Shown here one piece after another: positions 9,618-22,400 of a DNA stretch of 64,000 bases. The position numbers and the translations under genes are program-made. How positions within the stretch are numbered: the stretch's first letter is position 1; each line of letters starts with the position of its first letter. The notes beneath the pieces were generated by a model. That model was not told the DNA's origin and made no database searches. It saw only the letters and a program-made list of their open reading frames with translations. Source of the DNA: Arthrobotrys musiformis (lineage: Eukaryota; Ascomycota; Orbiliomycetes; Orbiliales; Orbiliaceae); NCBI GenBank assembly GCA_036971715.1, contig JAVHJL010000005.1, forward strand, positions 2,356,001 to 2,420,000, in the 5' to 3' direction.

Positions 9618-11815
9618 ATGTCGGAAACCTTTGAATTCCAGGCTGAGATCTCTCAGTTGCTCGGTCTCATCATCAACACCGTCTACTCCAACAAAGAGAG
9701 TAAGTTACCTTCCTTTTCGTCCCTTCGTCGTGGCTTCTTTGGATGCCACATAGTACAGGTACATATGTGTGTGTGACAGATAGCTAACATCCTGGCAACA
9801 ATATAGTCTTCCTAAGAGAACTCATCTCCAACGCCTCCGATGCCCTCGACAAGATCAGATATACCGCTTTGTCGGATCCCTCAGTCCTTGACTCCGAGAA
9901 GGACCTCAAGATCTCCATCATCCCAGACAAGGAGGCCAAGACATTAACCCTCATCGATACCGGTATGGGTATGACCAAGGCTGATCTCATCAACAACCTT
10001 GGTACAATTGCCAGATCCGGTACCAAGCAGTTCATGGAAGCTCTCTCCGCTGGAGCTGATGTTTCCATGATTGGTCAATTCGGTGTTGGTTTCTACTCTG
10101 CTTACCTCGTTGCCGACAAGGTCGTTGTCCACTCGAAACACAATGATGATGAGCAATACGTCTGGGAATCCAGCGCTGGTGGCTCCTTCACTGTCACCCA
10201 CGATGAGGGTCCTAAGCTCGGTCGTGGTACCAAGATCGTTCTCCACATCAAGGAGGACCAGCTAGACTACCTCAACGAGGCCCGCATCAAGGAGGTCGTC
10301 AAGAAGCACAGCGAGTTCATCTCCTACCCCATCTACCTCCACGTCAGCAAGGAGGTTGAGACCGAGGTCCCAGATGAGGATGCCGAGACCGTTGAGGAAG
10401 GTGATGAGAAGAAGCCAAAGATCGAGGAAGTCGATGATGATGAGGAAGAAAAGAAGGCCAAGACCAAGAAGGTCAAGGAGACCAAGGTCGAGGAGGAAGA
10501 GCTCAACAAGACCAAGCCAATCTGGACCAGAAACCCCACTGATATCACCACTGAAGAATACGCATCCTTCTACAAGAGCTTGTCCAACGACTGGGAAGAC
10601 CACCTTGCCGTCAAGCACTTCTCCGTCGAGGGTCAGCTCGAATTCCGTGCCATCCTCTTCGTTCCAAAGCGTGCTCCTTTCGATCTCTTCGAGACCAAGC
10701 GCACCAAGAACAACATCAAGTTGTACGTCCGACGTGTCTTCATCACTGACGACTGCACCGACATCATCCCAGAATGGCTCGGATTCGTCAAGGGTGTCGT
10801 CGACTCTGAGGACTTGCCACTCAACTTGTCTCGTGAGACTCTCCAGCAGAACAAGATCATGAAGGTCATCAAGAAGAACATCATCAAGAAGACCCTCGAG
10901 ATGTTCAACGAAATCGCCGAGGACCGTGAGCAATTCGACAAGTTCTACACCGCCTTCAGCAAGAACATCAAGTTGGGTATCCACGAGGACTCCCAGAACA
11001 GGAACCTTCTCGCCAAGCTCCTCCGATTCAACTCCACCAAGTCTGGTGATGAGCTTACCTCCCTCACCGACTACATCACCCGCATGCCAGAGCACCAGAA
11101 GAACATGTACTACATCACTGGCGAGTCCCTCAAGGCCGTCCAGCAGTCTCCATTCTTGGATGCTCTCAAGGCTAAGGGCTTCGAAGTCCTCATGCTCGTT
11201 GACCCCATTGACGAGTATGCCATGACCCAGCTCAAGGAATTCGACGGCAAGAAGTTGGTCGACATCACCAAGGACTTCGAGCTCGAGGAGACCGAAGAAG
11301 AGAAGAAGGAGCGTGAGGAGGAAGTCAAGGAGTACGAGTCTCTCGCCAAGTCCCTCAAGGAAGTCTTGGGTGAGAAGGTTGAGAAGGTTGTTGTCAGCCA
11401 CAAGCTTGTCGACTCCCCATGTGCCATCCGTACCGGCCAATTCGGTTGGTCTGCCAACATGGAGCGTATCATGAAGTCCCAGGCTCTCCGTGATACCTCC
11501 ATGAGCTCTTACATGGCCTCCAAGAAGACTTTCGAAATCTCCCCCAAGTCTCCAATCATCAAGGCTCTCAAGGCTAAGGTTGAGGAGGAAGGTGCTTCCC
11601 GCTCCGTCTCCGACCTCACCACCTTGTTGTACGAGACTGCTCTCTTGACCTCCGGATTCTCGCTCGAGGAGCCATCCAACTTCGCCCTGCGCATCAACAG
11701 ACTCGTTTCTTTGGGTCTCCAGATCGACGAGGCGGAGCCAGTTGCTCACGATGAGAAGGAAGCCGAGAAGGCTGCCACCGAGACCGTTGAGTCCAGCATG
11801 GAGGAGGTCGACTAA
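9618..11815 (+). CDS. hsp90: Cytosolic heat shock protein Hsp90
   Basis: This is the ATP-dependent cytosolic chaperone that matures kinases, steroid-receptor-like clients and other signalling proteins. Exons 9618-9699 and 9807-11815 (intron 107 bp, phase 1) encode 696 residues, the usual length. Visible hallmarks are the N-terminal GHKL ATPase signatures (LRELISNASDALDK, DTGMGMTKADL, GQFGVGFYSAYLVAD), an acidic Glu/Lys linker at about 212-262, the middle-domain catalytic-loop region around LNLSRETLQQNK, and the C-terminal MEEVD tail that docks TPR cochaperones and marks the cytosolic form. Codon use is strongly biased to C-ending codons, as in highly expressed fungal genes, which also leaves long antisense frames open. 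A possible heat-shock element sits upstream. The neighbour nnf1 is convergent. Confidence 0.98.
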
Positions 11816-12530
11816 GCTTGACGCTTTCTCGATCTTTTCCTTTCGTTCTATATCACTCACTAATTTATCACCTAATGATTCATGGATTCCCCTTTTTTCC
11901 TTTGTGTTTCGTTTTCTTCTCTTTTTTTTCTAGACGCTTTTGTTTTTTAATTTGGTTACTGTCATAATTCTTTTCACAAATGGCGAACGGGGGAAAAAAG
12001 TGACCATCCTTTGATTTTCCTTTTAACTTTTTTTACTACCTCTTTTTTTTTTTAACTCTGGTTTCGGATAACTGATTCTTGTTTCCGAGCCGGTCATGTC
12101 TGACATCGTTGGGAAAAAGTGCAGATGAGGGGAGGAGGATAAAATTGATCTCTCTTTTGTCTTCTGTCTTCTGTCTTCTTGTTGGAAGCTCGTCTGTAAA
12201 AAAATGCAACATGTAATCTAGACGAAAACTTTAGCAGTTGATAAATGGAATGCTTGTTTTCAGACCATATACACAATCTTCTTCCTTTTCTATCGTAAAC
12301 AAGATTAACATTATTAATAGTAAGCGTATATAATAAACAGTAGTATACAACCCGTCCTTTGAGTTTGTGCATAGCAGACGGATGAATCGCTAACGAGCTC
12401 CAAACATATCCTACAAAGCCGTCACCCCAATAATAGCAATAGACAAAAAAAGAGGAGGATTGACGCCAATTACACCCACATAAACTCGTACATCATTAGC
12501 TAATAATTTGGTGGTATCTGGTACCAAGTA
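11816..12530. other. Convergent intergenic region between hsp90 and nnf1
   Basis: T-rich blocks follow hsp90 (11890-12060), and AT-rich sequence with ATAATAAACAG-like motifs lies in the nnf1 3' flank (12290-12500). These are consistent with two facing 3' UTRs. No gene is seen. Confidence 0.6.
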
Positions 12531-13430
12531 CTATGACTCCATCGGATCACCATCTGCATCCATCTCCAGTATCTCCTTGACACCTTGAGCAGCCTCATCT
12601 ACAACACTCAGTCGCTTCTCGAGGATTTCGATTAATTGTTTGATTTCTGCTTGTTGTTCTTCTCGACGTTTGATGAGGGAGTCTATCGAGGCTTGTTGTG
12701 CTTGTTTTAGGGACTCGAGACGGGAGGATTGGAGTTTTAGGATCGGGTGGAGGTGGGAGATGTAGAGGTCTTCTGCGGTGAAGTTGTGGATCGGTTGGGG
12801 TTGGTTGGGGTTTTCTTTTGTTTCAGCTTCTGCTGGTGGTTCTTTGGGGGGTTCGGATTCCTTTTCTTTGTCTTTGTCTTTGTCGTCTAGGGGTTTTGGA
12901 GGCGGGGGAGGGTTCATTGGTAAAGGCGGTTGGGGGTTTTCTTCGAGAAAGCGGGTTTTGCGGACTTGTGCTTCTGAGATTAGGATGTCGAGGTTATCGA
13001 GGGAGGCGAGGAGTTTTCGGGAGGATACTATGTCTTGGAAGTTTTTCTATATTTCTATCTATCAGTCTCCTTTCCATTATAGGGCTATGATGTATAGGGT
13101 AAGAAGGGGGGTAAATACCCGAACGTTCAACTCGTATATTTCGCAGAACTTCTTTCTGACCTCCTTCATCTGCTCTGGACGTTTCACTGTAGGCGTGGGG
13201 AAGCATTTGTTCCATGCCTCGGGTGTTATGCCAGCTAACGAGGCCTTTAGGGATTTTTCGAAGACTTTGTCGAGAAGGGGGGTGCGGATGCGTTTGTGGA
13301 CTGTGATTGGGTCTTCTGAGGATGGGGGTTCGGGGAGGGGTTTGGTGGTTGTATTTGAGGGTGGAGGGGGCATTTCGGGGTTTTGGGGAGGTTTGTCTTT
13401 GTCGACGGAGCGGCGGGTGGTTCGTGTCAT
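12531..13430 (-). CDS. nnf1: Kinetochore protein Nnf1 (MIND/Mis12 complex)
   Basis: Nnf1 is one of four subunits of the MIND (Mis12) complex, which links the inner kinetochore to the Ndc80 complex during chromosome segregation. Exons on the minus strand are 13119-13430 and 12531-13046, with a 72-bp phase-0 intron, giving 275 residues. After a Pro-rich, presumably disordered N-terminus (1-45), the core reads VFEKSLKASLAGITPEAWNKC, then QMKEVRKKFCEIYELNVR, with KNFQDIVSSRKLLASLDNLD following the intron; this is the Nnf1/PMF1 pattern. A Pro/Lys/Glu-rich insert (about 148-185) interrupts the helical region. The C-terminus (about 205-265) is a Gln/Glu-rich coiled coil. The ATG at 13430 is chosen because the upstream in-frame sequence is low-complexity leader. 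The gene diverges from pob3. Confidence 0.88.
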
Positions 13431-14307
13431 TGTGGTGGTTGTAGTATATAGGAGGAGGGGGTATGGGGATGTTTGGTAGATGTGGATGTGAAGCTTGGAA
13501 GACGCGTTTGTTTGTTGCAGCTGCTCAATCAGTTCGCATGGCGGGGCCCAGCGGCTGTGCCCGCTTAACGTTCTGTGGCGGCTATAAAACACCAACCGAA
13601 ATTTTTTTTTTCCCTTCCCTTCTTCTTCTTTCTTCTCCAAATTATACAACTCCGACAGCAAAACAGTGGTTCGTCCACGATTAATACTCTACAATTGGGA
13701 TATCGTATATCTCACAAAGCTGCATTTATATACCTTGTGTATAGAATTTATTGGAGAAGATTGAGACAAAAACCCATGAGCTGGGCGCCCGAGTTTGATT
13801 TTTTTGGCTGGGAGGTTCTCGTTTTGAGGGCTTCTTTTGCTGTATTTTTTCAGGCTGAGAATTTGGGAATCAGCAGCGGTTACATATATTCTATTATATT
13901 ATTTCTTATGAGTGATCGTAGATGTTGTAGATGTGATTGTGACTGTGGTCGTGTGGTCTCGTCCACGTGTATATCACGCCTCACATATACAATATATGAG
14001 AATGAGAATGGTGTGTCGATGATAGAGGATATCACCAGCCACAAATAGATGGTGGGTGGTGTGGCGGTGGTGGCGACAACGCGATGAGGACCCGGTTGGC
14101 TGGAAAGGCTAAATTGGTTTGTCGCGTCTTCCAACAAAGCTCTGCTCTGCTCTGCTATAAAGCTTCCTTCCCGTCGTCGCCACCAAAGTTTCCACTTCTC
14201 CGACAATTTCTTCTCTCAACGGGGGCCCCGGTTGGCGATATTCTATTAAATACCCCCATCCAACAGACTCTTGAACCTCCACTCTTTATCATCACCCGTC
14301 AATTACG
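13431..14307. other. Divergent promoter region between nnf1 and pob3
   Basis: These 877 bp separate two divergently transcribed genes. CTATAAA-like boxes occur at 13581 and 14154 (plus strand). An upstream ATG at 14084 opens a frame that overlaps the pob3 start in another register, which would matter only if the mRNA begins upstream of it. No gene is seen. Confidence 0.5.
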
Positions 14308-16443
14308 ATGCCAGACCAGGAAACTTTCGAAAACATCTACAAGGATCTCTCGAAGGAGAGCGGAAGATGTCGTTTCGCCAAGGGCGGTATGGGGTGGAAA
14401 CCCGCCGGCGGATCGACCTGGACTTTGAACAGTAATGAATTCCAGGGTGCGACGTGCCACTGGTCCAGAGCCGCGAGGGGGTATGAATGCAAGATCTACC
14501 TCAAGCTGAAGAATGAGATCATGCAGCTTGATGGGTTCGAGCAGACGGTTAGTCCTTCTTATCCTTATCTCCATCTCCATCTATATGTATATATATATAT
14601 ATAAAAGACAGCAGTGCTAACGAATGGATGAATCTAGGACTTCGACCGCCTCAAGGACATCCTCAAACACTCCTACAACGCCGTCCTCGAAAACCGAGAA
14701 CACTCCCTAAAGGGCTGGAACTGGGGGAAAGCCGAATTCCACAAAAAGGAACTCTTCTTCAACGTTAACAACAAGCCTGCCTTTGAAATCCCCTTCGATG
14801 AGATATCAAATTCGAATCTTGCGGGGAAGGCCGAGGTGGCGATAGAATTCGCTGATAAGTCCGATTTGGAGGCTAATGCTAGCGGAAAGAAGAACAAGAA
14901 GGTCTTCGCCGGCGTGGATCAGCTTATGGAAATGAGGTTTTACATTCCCGGTATGCCGGAGAAGGGCGATGGTGATGATGAGGATAATGAGTCGAAGGCC
15001 GGTTCCGAGGATGAGGCCGATGCCGATGGCGAAGGTGGGAAGAAGAAGAAGGAAGCGAGGACGGCGGCTGAGGTGTTTTATGATACCTTGGTTACGAAGG
15101 CCGATATTGGCGATGTCGCCGGTGATTCTTTTGCCATCTTCCCGTCGATTCTCTTCCTTACTCCTCGGTATGACCCTTTTTTTTCTAATTTATATATCGG
15201 GATTATCAACTAATAACCATGATTAGTGGCCGCTACGATGTCGACATGTACGAGGCATCCTTCCGCCTCCGCGGTAAGACCTACGATTACAAAATCCCCT
15301 ACGAAAACGTCAAGAAATTCTTCCTCCTCCCGAAACCCGGCGACATGCACCATCTGCTAGTCCTTGGCCTCGAACCTGCCCTCCAGCAGGGTCAGACCAA
15401 ATACCCATTCCTCGTCCTCCAATTCCAGCAGGACGAAGAACTCACCTGCGACCTAAACATCAGCGAGGCCGACCTACAGAACAAATTCCAAAACCGCCTC
15501 CAAATGCACTACGAGAACTCCGCACATCTTGTCCTTTCGTCGATATTCAAGGGCGTCACGGGGAAGAAGATGACCACTCCTTCGAAAGATTTCATTTCTT
15601 ACAACCAGCAATATGGTGTGAAGTGTTCTCTTAAAGCGAACGAGGGCAACCTCTTCTTCCTTGATAAGGCGCTCCTTTTTGTGCCCAAACCGGCTATCTA
15701 CGTTAGTTTTGACAATGTGCAGTTTGTTACTCTTAGTCGGTGAGTTTACACAGTAATCTACTTTCTACAAAGGTAAGGAAGGATTGGCTAAGATGGTGAT
15801 TTTACAGATTGGGTGGCCAGGTGTCCGCGTCGCGTACATTCGATGTTACTGTCAAGATGAACTCCGGCAGCGAACACCAATTCAACAACATCAACCGAGA
15901 AGAACAAGCTTCGCTCGAAAACTTTTTCAAGGCTAGAGGGGTTAAGATCAAGAATGATCTCGTGGAGGACGTACGTGTATCTGATCGCTATCCCCCCGCC
16001 CCCTCGCATCCACTTTTTTGCAAAAGATTTGTGGTTTTTGGTGATAGAGTGGATTTGACTAATGAATTTGGTTACAGACGAGCTTGCTCCGGACCGCACT
16101 GGACGATGAGATGGGTGACGATGATGACTTGGAGGTCTCTCGCGTTGACAGAGGTAGTGCCGACGAAGACGATGAGAGTGGTATGTCTCCTTCCTTTCCT
16201 ACGAACTCGTTTTGAAACCCATCTAATAAATAAAATGCAGTCGACGAGGACTTCGAAGCCGAATCGGAGAGCGATGTGGCCGAAGAATACGACTCGAACC
16301 ACGAAAGCAGCGGAAGCGGATCCGACGATGACGCCCCGGGTGGCGGCGACGATGATGACGATGACGATGATATGGAAGTCGATGAGGAGAGTGAAGAGGA
16401 AGATCAGAGACCGGTTAAGAAGAAGGCGAAGACGACCAAGTAA
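14308..16443 (+). CDS. pob3: FACT complex subunit Pob3 (SSRP1 homologue)
   Basis: Pob3 pairs with Spt16 in FACT, the histone H2A-H2B chaperone that reorganises nucleosomes during transcription and replication. Six exons (14308-14547, 14638-15167, 15227-15739, 15808-15970, 16078-16180, 16241-16443) join in phase and encode 583 residues. The N-terminal dimerisation/PH region includes RFAKGGMGWKPAGG and GYECKIYLKLKNEIMQLDGF. A first acidic loop lies at about 189-212. The tandem-PH middle domain includes GRYDVDMYEASFRLRGKTYDYKIPYE and the HHLLVLGLEPALQQGQT segment typical of SSRP1/Pob3. The tail (482-583) is highly acidic and ends in a basic KKKAKTTK patch that may be a nuclear signal. There is no HMG box, as expected in fungi, where Nhp6-type proteins supply it. 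Confidence 0.96.
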
Positions 16444-19400
16444 AACGCACACCCGCAGAACTTTTAAAAGCTTGTTGTTGACCGGTTTTTTCTTGTTGGA
16501 TACTTGTTACGCTTTGCTTCCCCGGGGGGCGATATAATTGATGTTCGTTGTGTGTGCTGGCTGCTGTTTCTTCTCTTTTTCTATGGTTTATGGATATTAG
16601 ATATGAGGTTTAATCGGGGGCGTGAGAACGTGGAATCGAGGCTGGTTCAAAGAATGGATGGGTTGAACATGGTTTTCAATCACAAATATTTTACAACAGA
16701 TCGTAGCAGACTCTATATAGAGCATGCAAAATGGAAGGGCTACCAAGTCAAGCCTCCCAGCTCTAGATTGTAACATCCGCGTTACGTGCACGAGGCTCGG
16801 GCTATCCAATATCTAGATATCTTAGACTAAGTATTCGAAGGTTCCGGCGGGATGTGCAACCCCCTCTTGCCTATAACCCATATACCTCGCCAGCGGGTCG
16901 ATGATTATATAGGCTTCTGAGGTAGAAGGTGAGTCCAAAGAAATACAAATCGTATCACAACTTCCTACAATATCATTTCTTCCACCTCTTGATCACTCTA
17001 CACATACCTTCCTTCATCGACAAAACCTGAAATTCCGACAGCGCTGTCGCATAAAAATTAGCAATCAATATAAATCCCCGTACAGTATACTAACCACCTA
17101 TTTTAAATCTCACAAATCCTTCTCTCTACTTGTGGAAGTCGTTGGGAATCTCACATACCCGGGTTTGCACGTGACATCTTTGGGCTTCAAAACTTCTACG
17201 GATGGGATTTTGATCGGAAGAGCTCATGCCGGATTCGGATTTTTTGCTAAGTGAGACATTTGTGTGCCAAACAATTATTTTATTATTTGGGGTCACCACG
17301 TGATTATTTTAGTCTTTTAAACCTGTTGGATGGGGGGTTACTGGGGATGGCGGTCGTTGGTCTTGTGGTTATGGTGGTTGGTGGGTGGTCTTGGGTCTAC
17401 GGGTTTACTGGTAACAAGGAGACTTGGTTTTTACTCTTTCTGCTTAGTCGTCAGGTGGTTGGTCTTCAAACCCGAGGCGCTGAAGGCAGATATCATGTAT
17501 CTTAGGTACTGTGTCAGGGAAGGGGGGATTGTTGATACGGTATCAATACGGTATTGTGACCATAATACGTATTACAACGGTATTGGGAGCAAAAAACGCC
17601 ATATAATTCGGATTACAATGGTATTCAAAAACACCCTTCTTCTTCTGGCACTAAGTAGGCTCCGAATGTTATAATCCTACACACAAAGCCAGAGTGCCGG
17701 GCACGGGAGCAAAAACGGCGCTATCGACTTGATATCATGATGATCTCCCTGTCAGAACCACGCTATATGCCCTGCATGTAGCCCCGCTAGGGTGCTCACG
17801 ACCTCAGACCTTGCGCGGTTTACAATTGGTATTATGGTTTACGATAGCCATGCCACCTAGGTCTAGGTCTAGGTGTCCGTCTATCAGTAGCTACTACGTC
17901 GATGTTTCCAAGCTGGTTAGCTCGCCGTACGTAGGTATATACCACGAGTCTGAAGCTATAGCTATAGCTACCCAGCCTCATACCCACAGCTACCAATACC
18001 TCAACCACCTCAGAGGAGCTCTATCCCCGCATTTCTTTCGTTTGATTGCATATTGCTTTCTCGTACGAACGTAAATTCTCCGGAAGTTAAACAGCAGTAA
18101 TGGAGTCTCGGACCCACTAGGTATGACGACGAGGCTTTCCATCGCCCGGGCGTCGGGAGGATATCCCCGTGACGCTAGAGTGTTAATTTTCGTCCTCGTA
18201 CCGAGCCCGCCGCGCTCAGTTGGATTGAGGGAATACTACATAGATTTTGTTTGTCTGTTTTACTTCACAGTGGAGAAAAATTGTCCGCAATGGAATGGTT
18301 TTTTCCCCCGCCTTTAAATTTTATGTTAAATACTAAGTACTAACTTGTGTATGTAGTGGTGGGCCGAGGGTTTTCGTATACGTAAGTTTGTTAGTAAGAG
18401 GGTGTGGTTTCGTACAGGCTAATTGTATGACGAAGGGCTTGAGGTCATGAGGACGAAACATCCACACCCGAGCTCGTTTCACTGTCTTTGGAGCCCCGGG
18501 GCACTGTCTAGGTGTGCCGGTGGTCATGGTAGACTATTAACATTTTCCTTCTCAATTCTCACGGGAATCGATGCATCACGATGATATCACTACATATCTC
18601 AATTCTGGGGTTTCAAAACATCGACTTCTTTTGGTTTTTCTAGAAGGGTTGAGATAAGGGGTATATTCGTATTGTTCGAGTAATAAGTTGATCGATCACC
18701 CGTCTCCACAAATTTAGAATTTTTAAAGTCTTCCGATGGAGAATAATTTGTTAACGCAAACATCGGATGACAAGACCTTTATTAATATTTCACACGACCT
18801 AACCAGAACAGCCGGAGGAGTGCCCTTTAAACGTTTGGCAAAGGGAAAAATAGCCTAGCTATGAAGTTTGCTTGTGTTGGGCTGTTGTAATTTTTCTTCG
18901 CTTTTTTCGAAAGGCCCAAGTGGGTCCTTTTCCAACGGGTGTTCGGATACGTCAGGGGAAAACTGGTGTGCCGGAGGATAATTCTCGATCGTTGGCTAAA
19001 GTTTTTCGTAACGTACTAGTGTGATGTGTGTGTGTGGGAAAAAAAATGTCACGTCAAACCGGCTTAGGCCTTTTAGGTCCCGCTATTGTTTCAAAAGCTT
19101 TAGTTTTTGATTCACTTTCTCTTCTGTGTACAATACGTGGAGAGGAAGGCCTTTGTATGATTCGATAGTCTGACAGTCGCACTCGAAAATACAGGATTCA
19201 AGAGCTCGTGAAAACTTTACTGTATGCATGTGACATCGAATCGAAAACAACAGATCTAACGGTCCCAAAAGTACGGGTTTTGGCATGATCGTGGTGGCTA
19301 TGGCTCTTCTGGATCAGCCAGTTGATTTCAACCGAATTTAGAGTACGTAAGAGAAACTACTGATAATCATCAACCAATACTGGGTGATGGGGGGGAAGTG

Positions 19401-22400
19401 AACCAGAGTCGTATTCCGGTCGAACAGCTGGGATACATTGCATTGAGCAATCAGCAAGCTGGGCCTGGCCTGGAACGCTGGGTAGGTATGGATAGCTAGC
19501 TAGGTGAGCTTAGCTGGACAAAAGCTGCAGGACATGGAGCTTCAGCTCTTAATCTCAGCTTCGTAATAAGGGTCTGGCCAATGCGATGCTATAGCTTCCT
19601 TTTTTTTGGCCTTCGCGAAATTTCGAAAGGATCTAGCATTAATTAAAATTCAAACGCAGGAACCCAGGACAGGAAACGAAATCACTTGCATGAAGCGGTT
19701 GCATCCGGAGACGAGGGAAGAAAAGTGTGCGTTTGATTGTTCTGAAGGGCATCTAGAAGAAAAAATAGACAAAAATATCGATCGAGAACATTTTATCAAA
19801 AAGAATGGGCAAACCAGAGCTCCTCCGCGAATCAAACTCCGCGGACTGCCGCCCCGTCGAGTAATATTCTTTCCCTTCGTCTCGACCCAGCGTTTACGAC
19901 GAAGGAAGCTATTCTAATCGAGCTAAAAAGGTCAATCGCAAATCTGAATTTCCCTCATCCGCTTGGAAGTTTGTTTAGAGCAAACACGGTGGTCGTCACC
20001 TTGCAGGCGCCATCGGCTAGCCTTTCGTGTGTATGCTACTGTCAAAGACCACACACCAAAAGTGTTAGGTTGCAAAATTCCCCACAGAATCCACACATTT
20101 TTCTTTCTCTCTTTCCCCTCTCTGTTGCGAAGTACCGAATTATTTCCCGTCACTGAATTCTTCTTCTATGGGCTTTTTCGCAGATCTCGAGCTTTTTTTG
20201 CCCATTCGTGATAGCTTCCTTTATGAATCCGAGGCAAACCGTGCGAGGTGCCAAACAGGTTTCTTGGTACCTTGTGCCCTATTTCGGCAAGTCCCGAGAT
20301 CTCGCCAGACTCTGGGCATTGCCTCGATTCGACAATATATCAAAACATCGGAGGGGGGTAGTCAGCTGTCAGGAACCCAAAACCCGACTAGATCTTCCGA
20401 GAAATTGAAAAGTATGGGGAAAGTAGAAAAAAAAGGACTAACAAAACCAACCAACAAAGCCCTTTCCGACAGGACTCCGACTATAGCTAGAAGATTGTGG
20501 TGTGGAGTAAAAAGAAGTGGGTGGAAAGCGTCGGATCAACAACCTATCTTAGTAGATATCAGATACCCTGATTGCACAATTTGATAGCTGCCTAGACGTT
20601 ACAACTGCACCGCAGGATTGGGAAATGGAACAGCAGGTATCGATCTTTGCTGTATGTACTCAGATAGGCCTATCCTAACCCCATCCACCTACACCCCCGT
20701 ATCGATCTTTGATGTTTGCCCATATGTAATGCAGGGTGCAGAAGAAATGCAAATGCTTGAAGGTCGGGTCAGGTTCAGCTCGGGTCCCACCAGAAAACCC
20801 CGCTTTGTAATATATACGCGAGATGTAAGGTGGTTGAGATAGCCGGGGCGAGGCAAGAAGGGAAGGAAAACTCGGAATTTACTCTTGTAAATCGCTGTAG
20901 TATGTGCATGTCTTTTCGACTCGAGGCTTGGATGGACGGCGAAGGAGGGTGATCGTTAGCGATCGGTAATTCTTCTTTAGCCTCGCTCGCCTCGCTCGGT
21001 CTTTTAGAATGCCCACATGGCAAGATGCAAGAGGAGTCTGTGGGTTCTACTGTGTCATAGGACTGACATGCAGAGGGGAAATGCAAGGACACGACTGTAC
21101 GGTACTGCATCCCCCGGCTTTGGTGTCGAAGGATTCTGGAGTTTCCAGTGTAACCGTGCCCTAAAAGGTTGGAGTGACCCGAAGCATGGAAGTGTTCTTG
21201 ACTTAGGTTGATTGTTTAATGTGTATGTGCCACGACGTTGCGTTATCCTTAAGGTGTTAGTATTTTTTGACATACCTTGTCACTGTTTGAAGTTTAAGTT
21301 AAATTAACAGGCAGGCTGGTTTATGCGATAAGTAAGAGATGGGATGATTGTGCAAACACAAAGTTATTGGTCTAACCTTCAAAGAAAATGAAGGGATCTA
21401 TATCCAGACGCTTTTGAGGGTTATTGTTGAGGATTGAGGGTTTGTGGGAGAGCACTCAGTCGGCTTGAGTCCATCGATGCGAGGGCGGTCTGTCGATCTC
21501 GTTTCGTCCTTGCATAAGCTTGGGGGAGTCCCACATCACCAGGCACGGAGAAGTCCTAAAATAATGACACAAAAAGTACCCAATACCCTTTTCGCAAATT
21601 TAAAGCATTGATGAGAAGTAAGAGTGTTTGTCATTTTTGTGATTATCTCAACTTTGATGCATCATGTATAATACATCTCGACTCGATAGCTTTTGTAGGA
21701 TGATGCCTCAAGCAAGGAGACATCGAGCTCTAGCTCTCCTTGATCACTTGATTGATTGAGGATTCATTGTTTGTTTCGCAAGACGCCAAAGTCGAATGTT
21801 CAATTTTTGCTCCCTGTGGCATCAAAGGCCCCGAAGATTGCCTTAAAATCTCATTCGCAATTGGTCCCAACGGAGACCTATTCGCACTCTTCGAATCCTA
21901 CAGGGCCAGGGGGCGAAAAAGAACCTGTGAACAACACAAAATCAGTGGGTACACAAACGTTTGGAATTCTTCCTATTCGGGTAAACCACCAGAAAACTTC
22001 CAGAATATTTCCTGTTTGGATAATATTACCATGTCGGTGAGGGTTTTCCCTGTCACGTTGCACAACTCGAGCGAGACACGGTCTTGCGATCCACAGCACA
22101 CGACGAACAATGCAGCAGACGAACACGACCACACACCCAAGCTATCCGACCTGGTCTGCGAAAGCCGAGGGGTACAGGTACAAATGCAGGAGTGCATACG
22201 TACATACATCTGCACGGCGATGTCTACTATTCTTCAATTAGTGCTTCATTCATCTGTGCGTACGCACGACGTATGTATGTAACTGTTGACTGCACTACAA
22301 CTAGGATCCTTCTCCAAGTCACACACAGAGCTCCATAGAATCATTCGATGCCGCTCGCCTGTGTGCAGATGTCAACGAACATGTCCCCATCTCCCGGTCA

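Noticed and set aside
10262..11860. 532-codon minus-strand open frame opposite hsp90
   Set aside because: It is antisense to a conserved exon; the strong codon bias of hsp90 removes stops in this frame, and the Leu/Val/Asp-rich translation has no domain-like sequence.
20168..20584. 138-codon plus-strand frame
   Set aside because: Composition is not protein-like and there is no supporting motif or context.
21752..22282. 176-codon plus-strand frame
   Set aside because: No recognisable motif, overlapped by other open frames of similar size, no splice partners.
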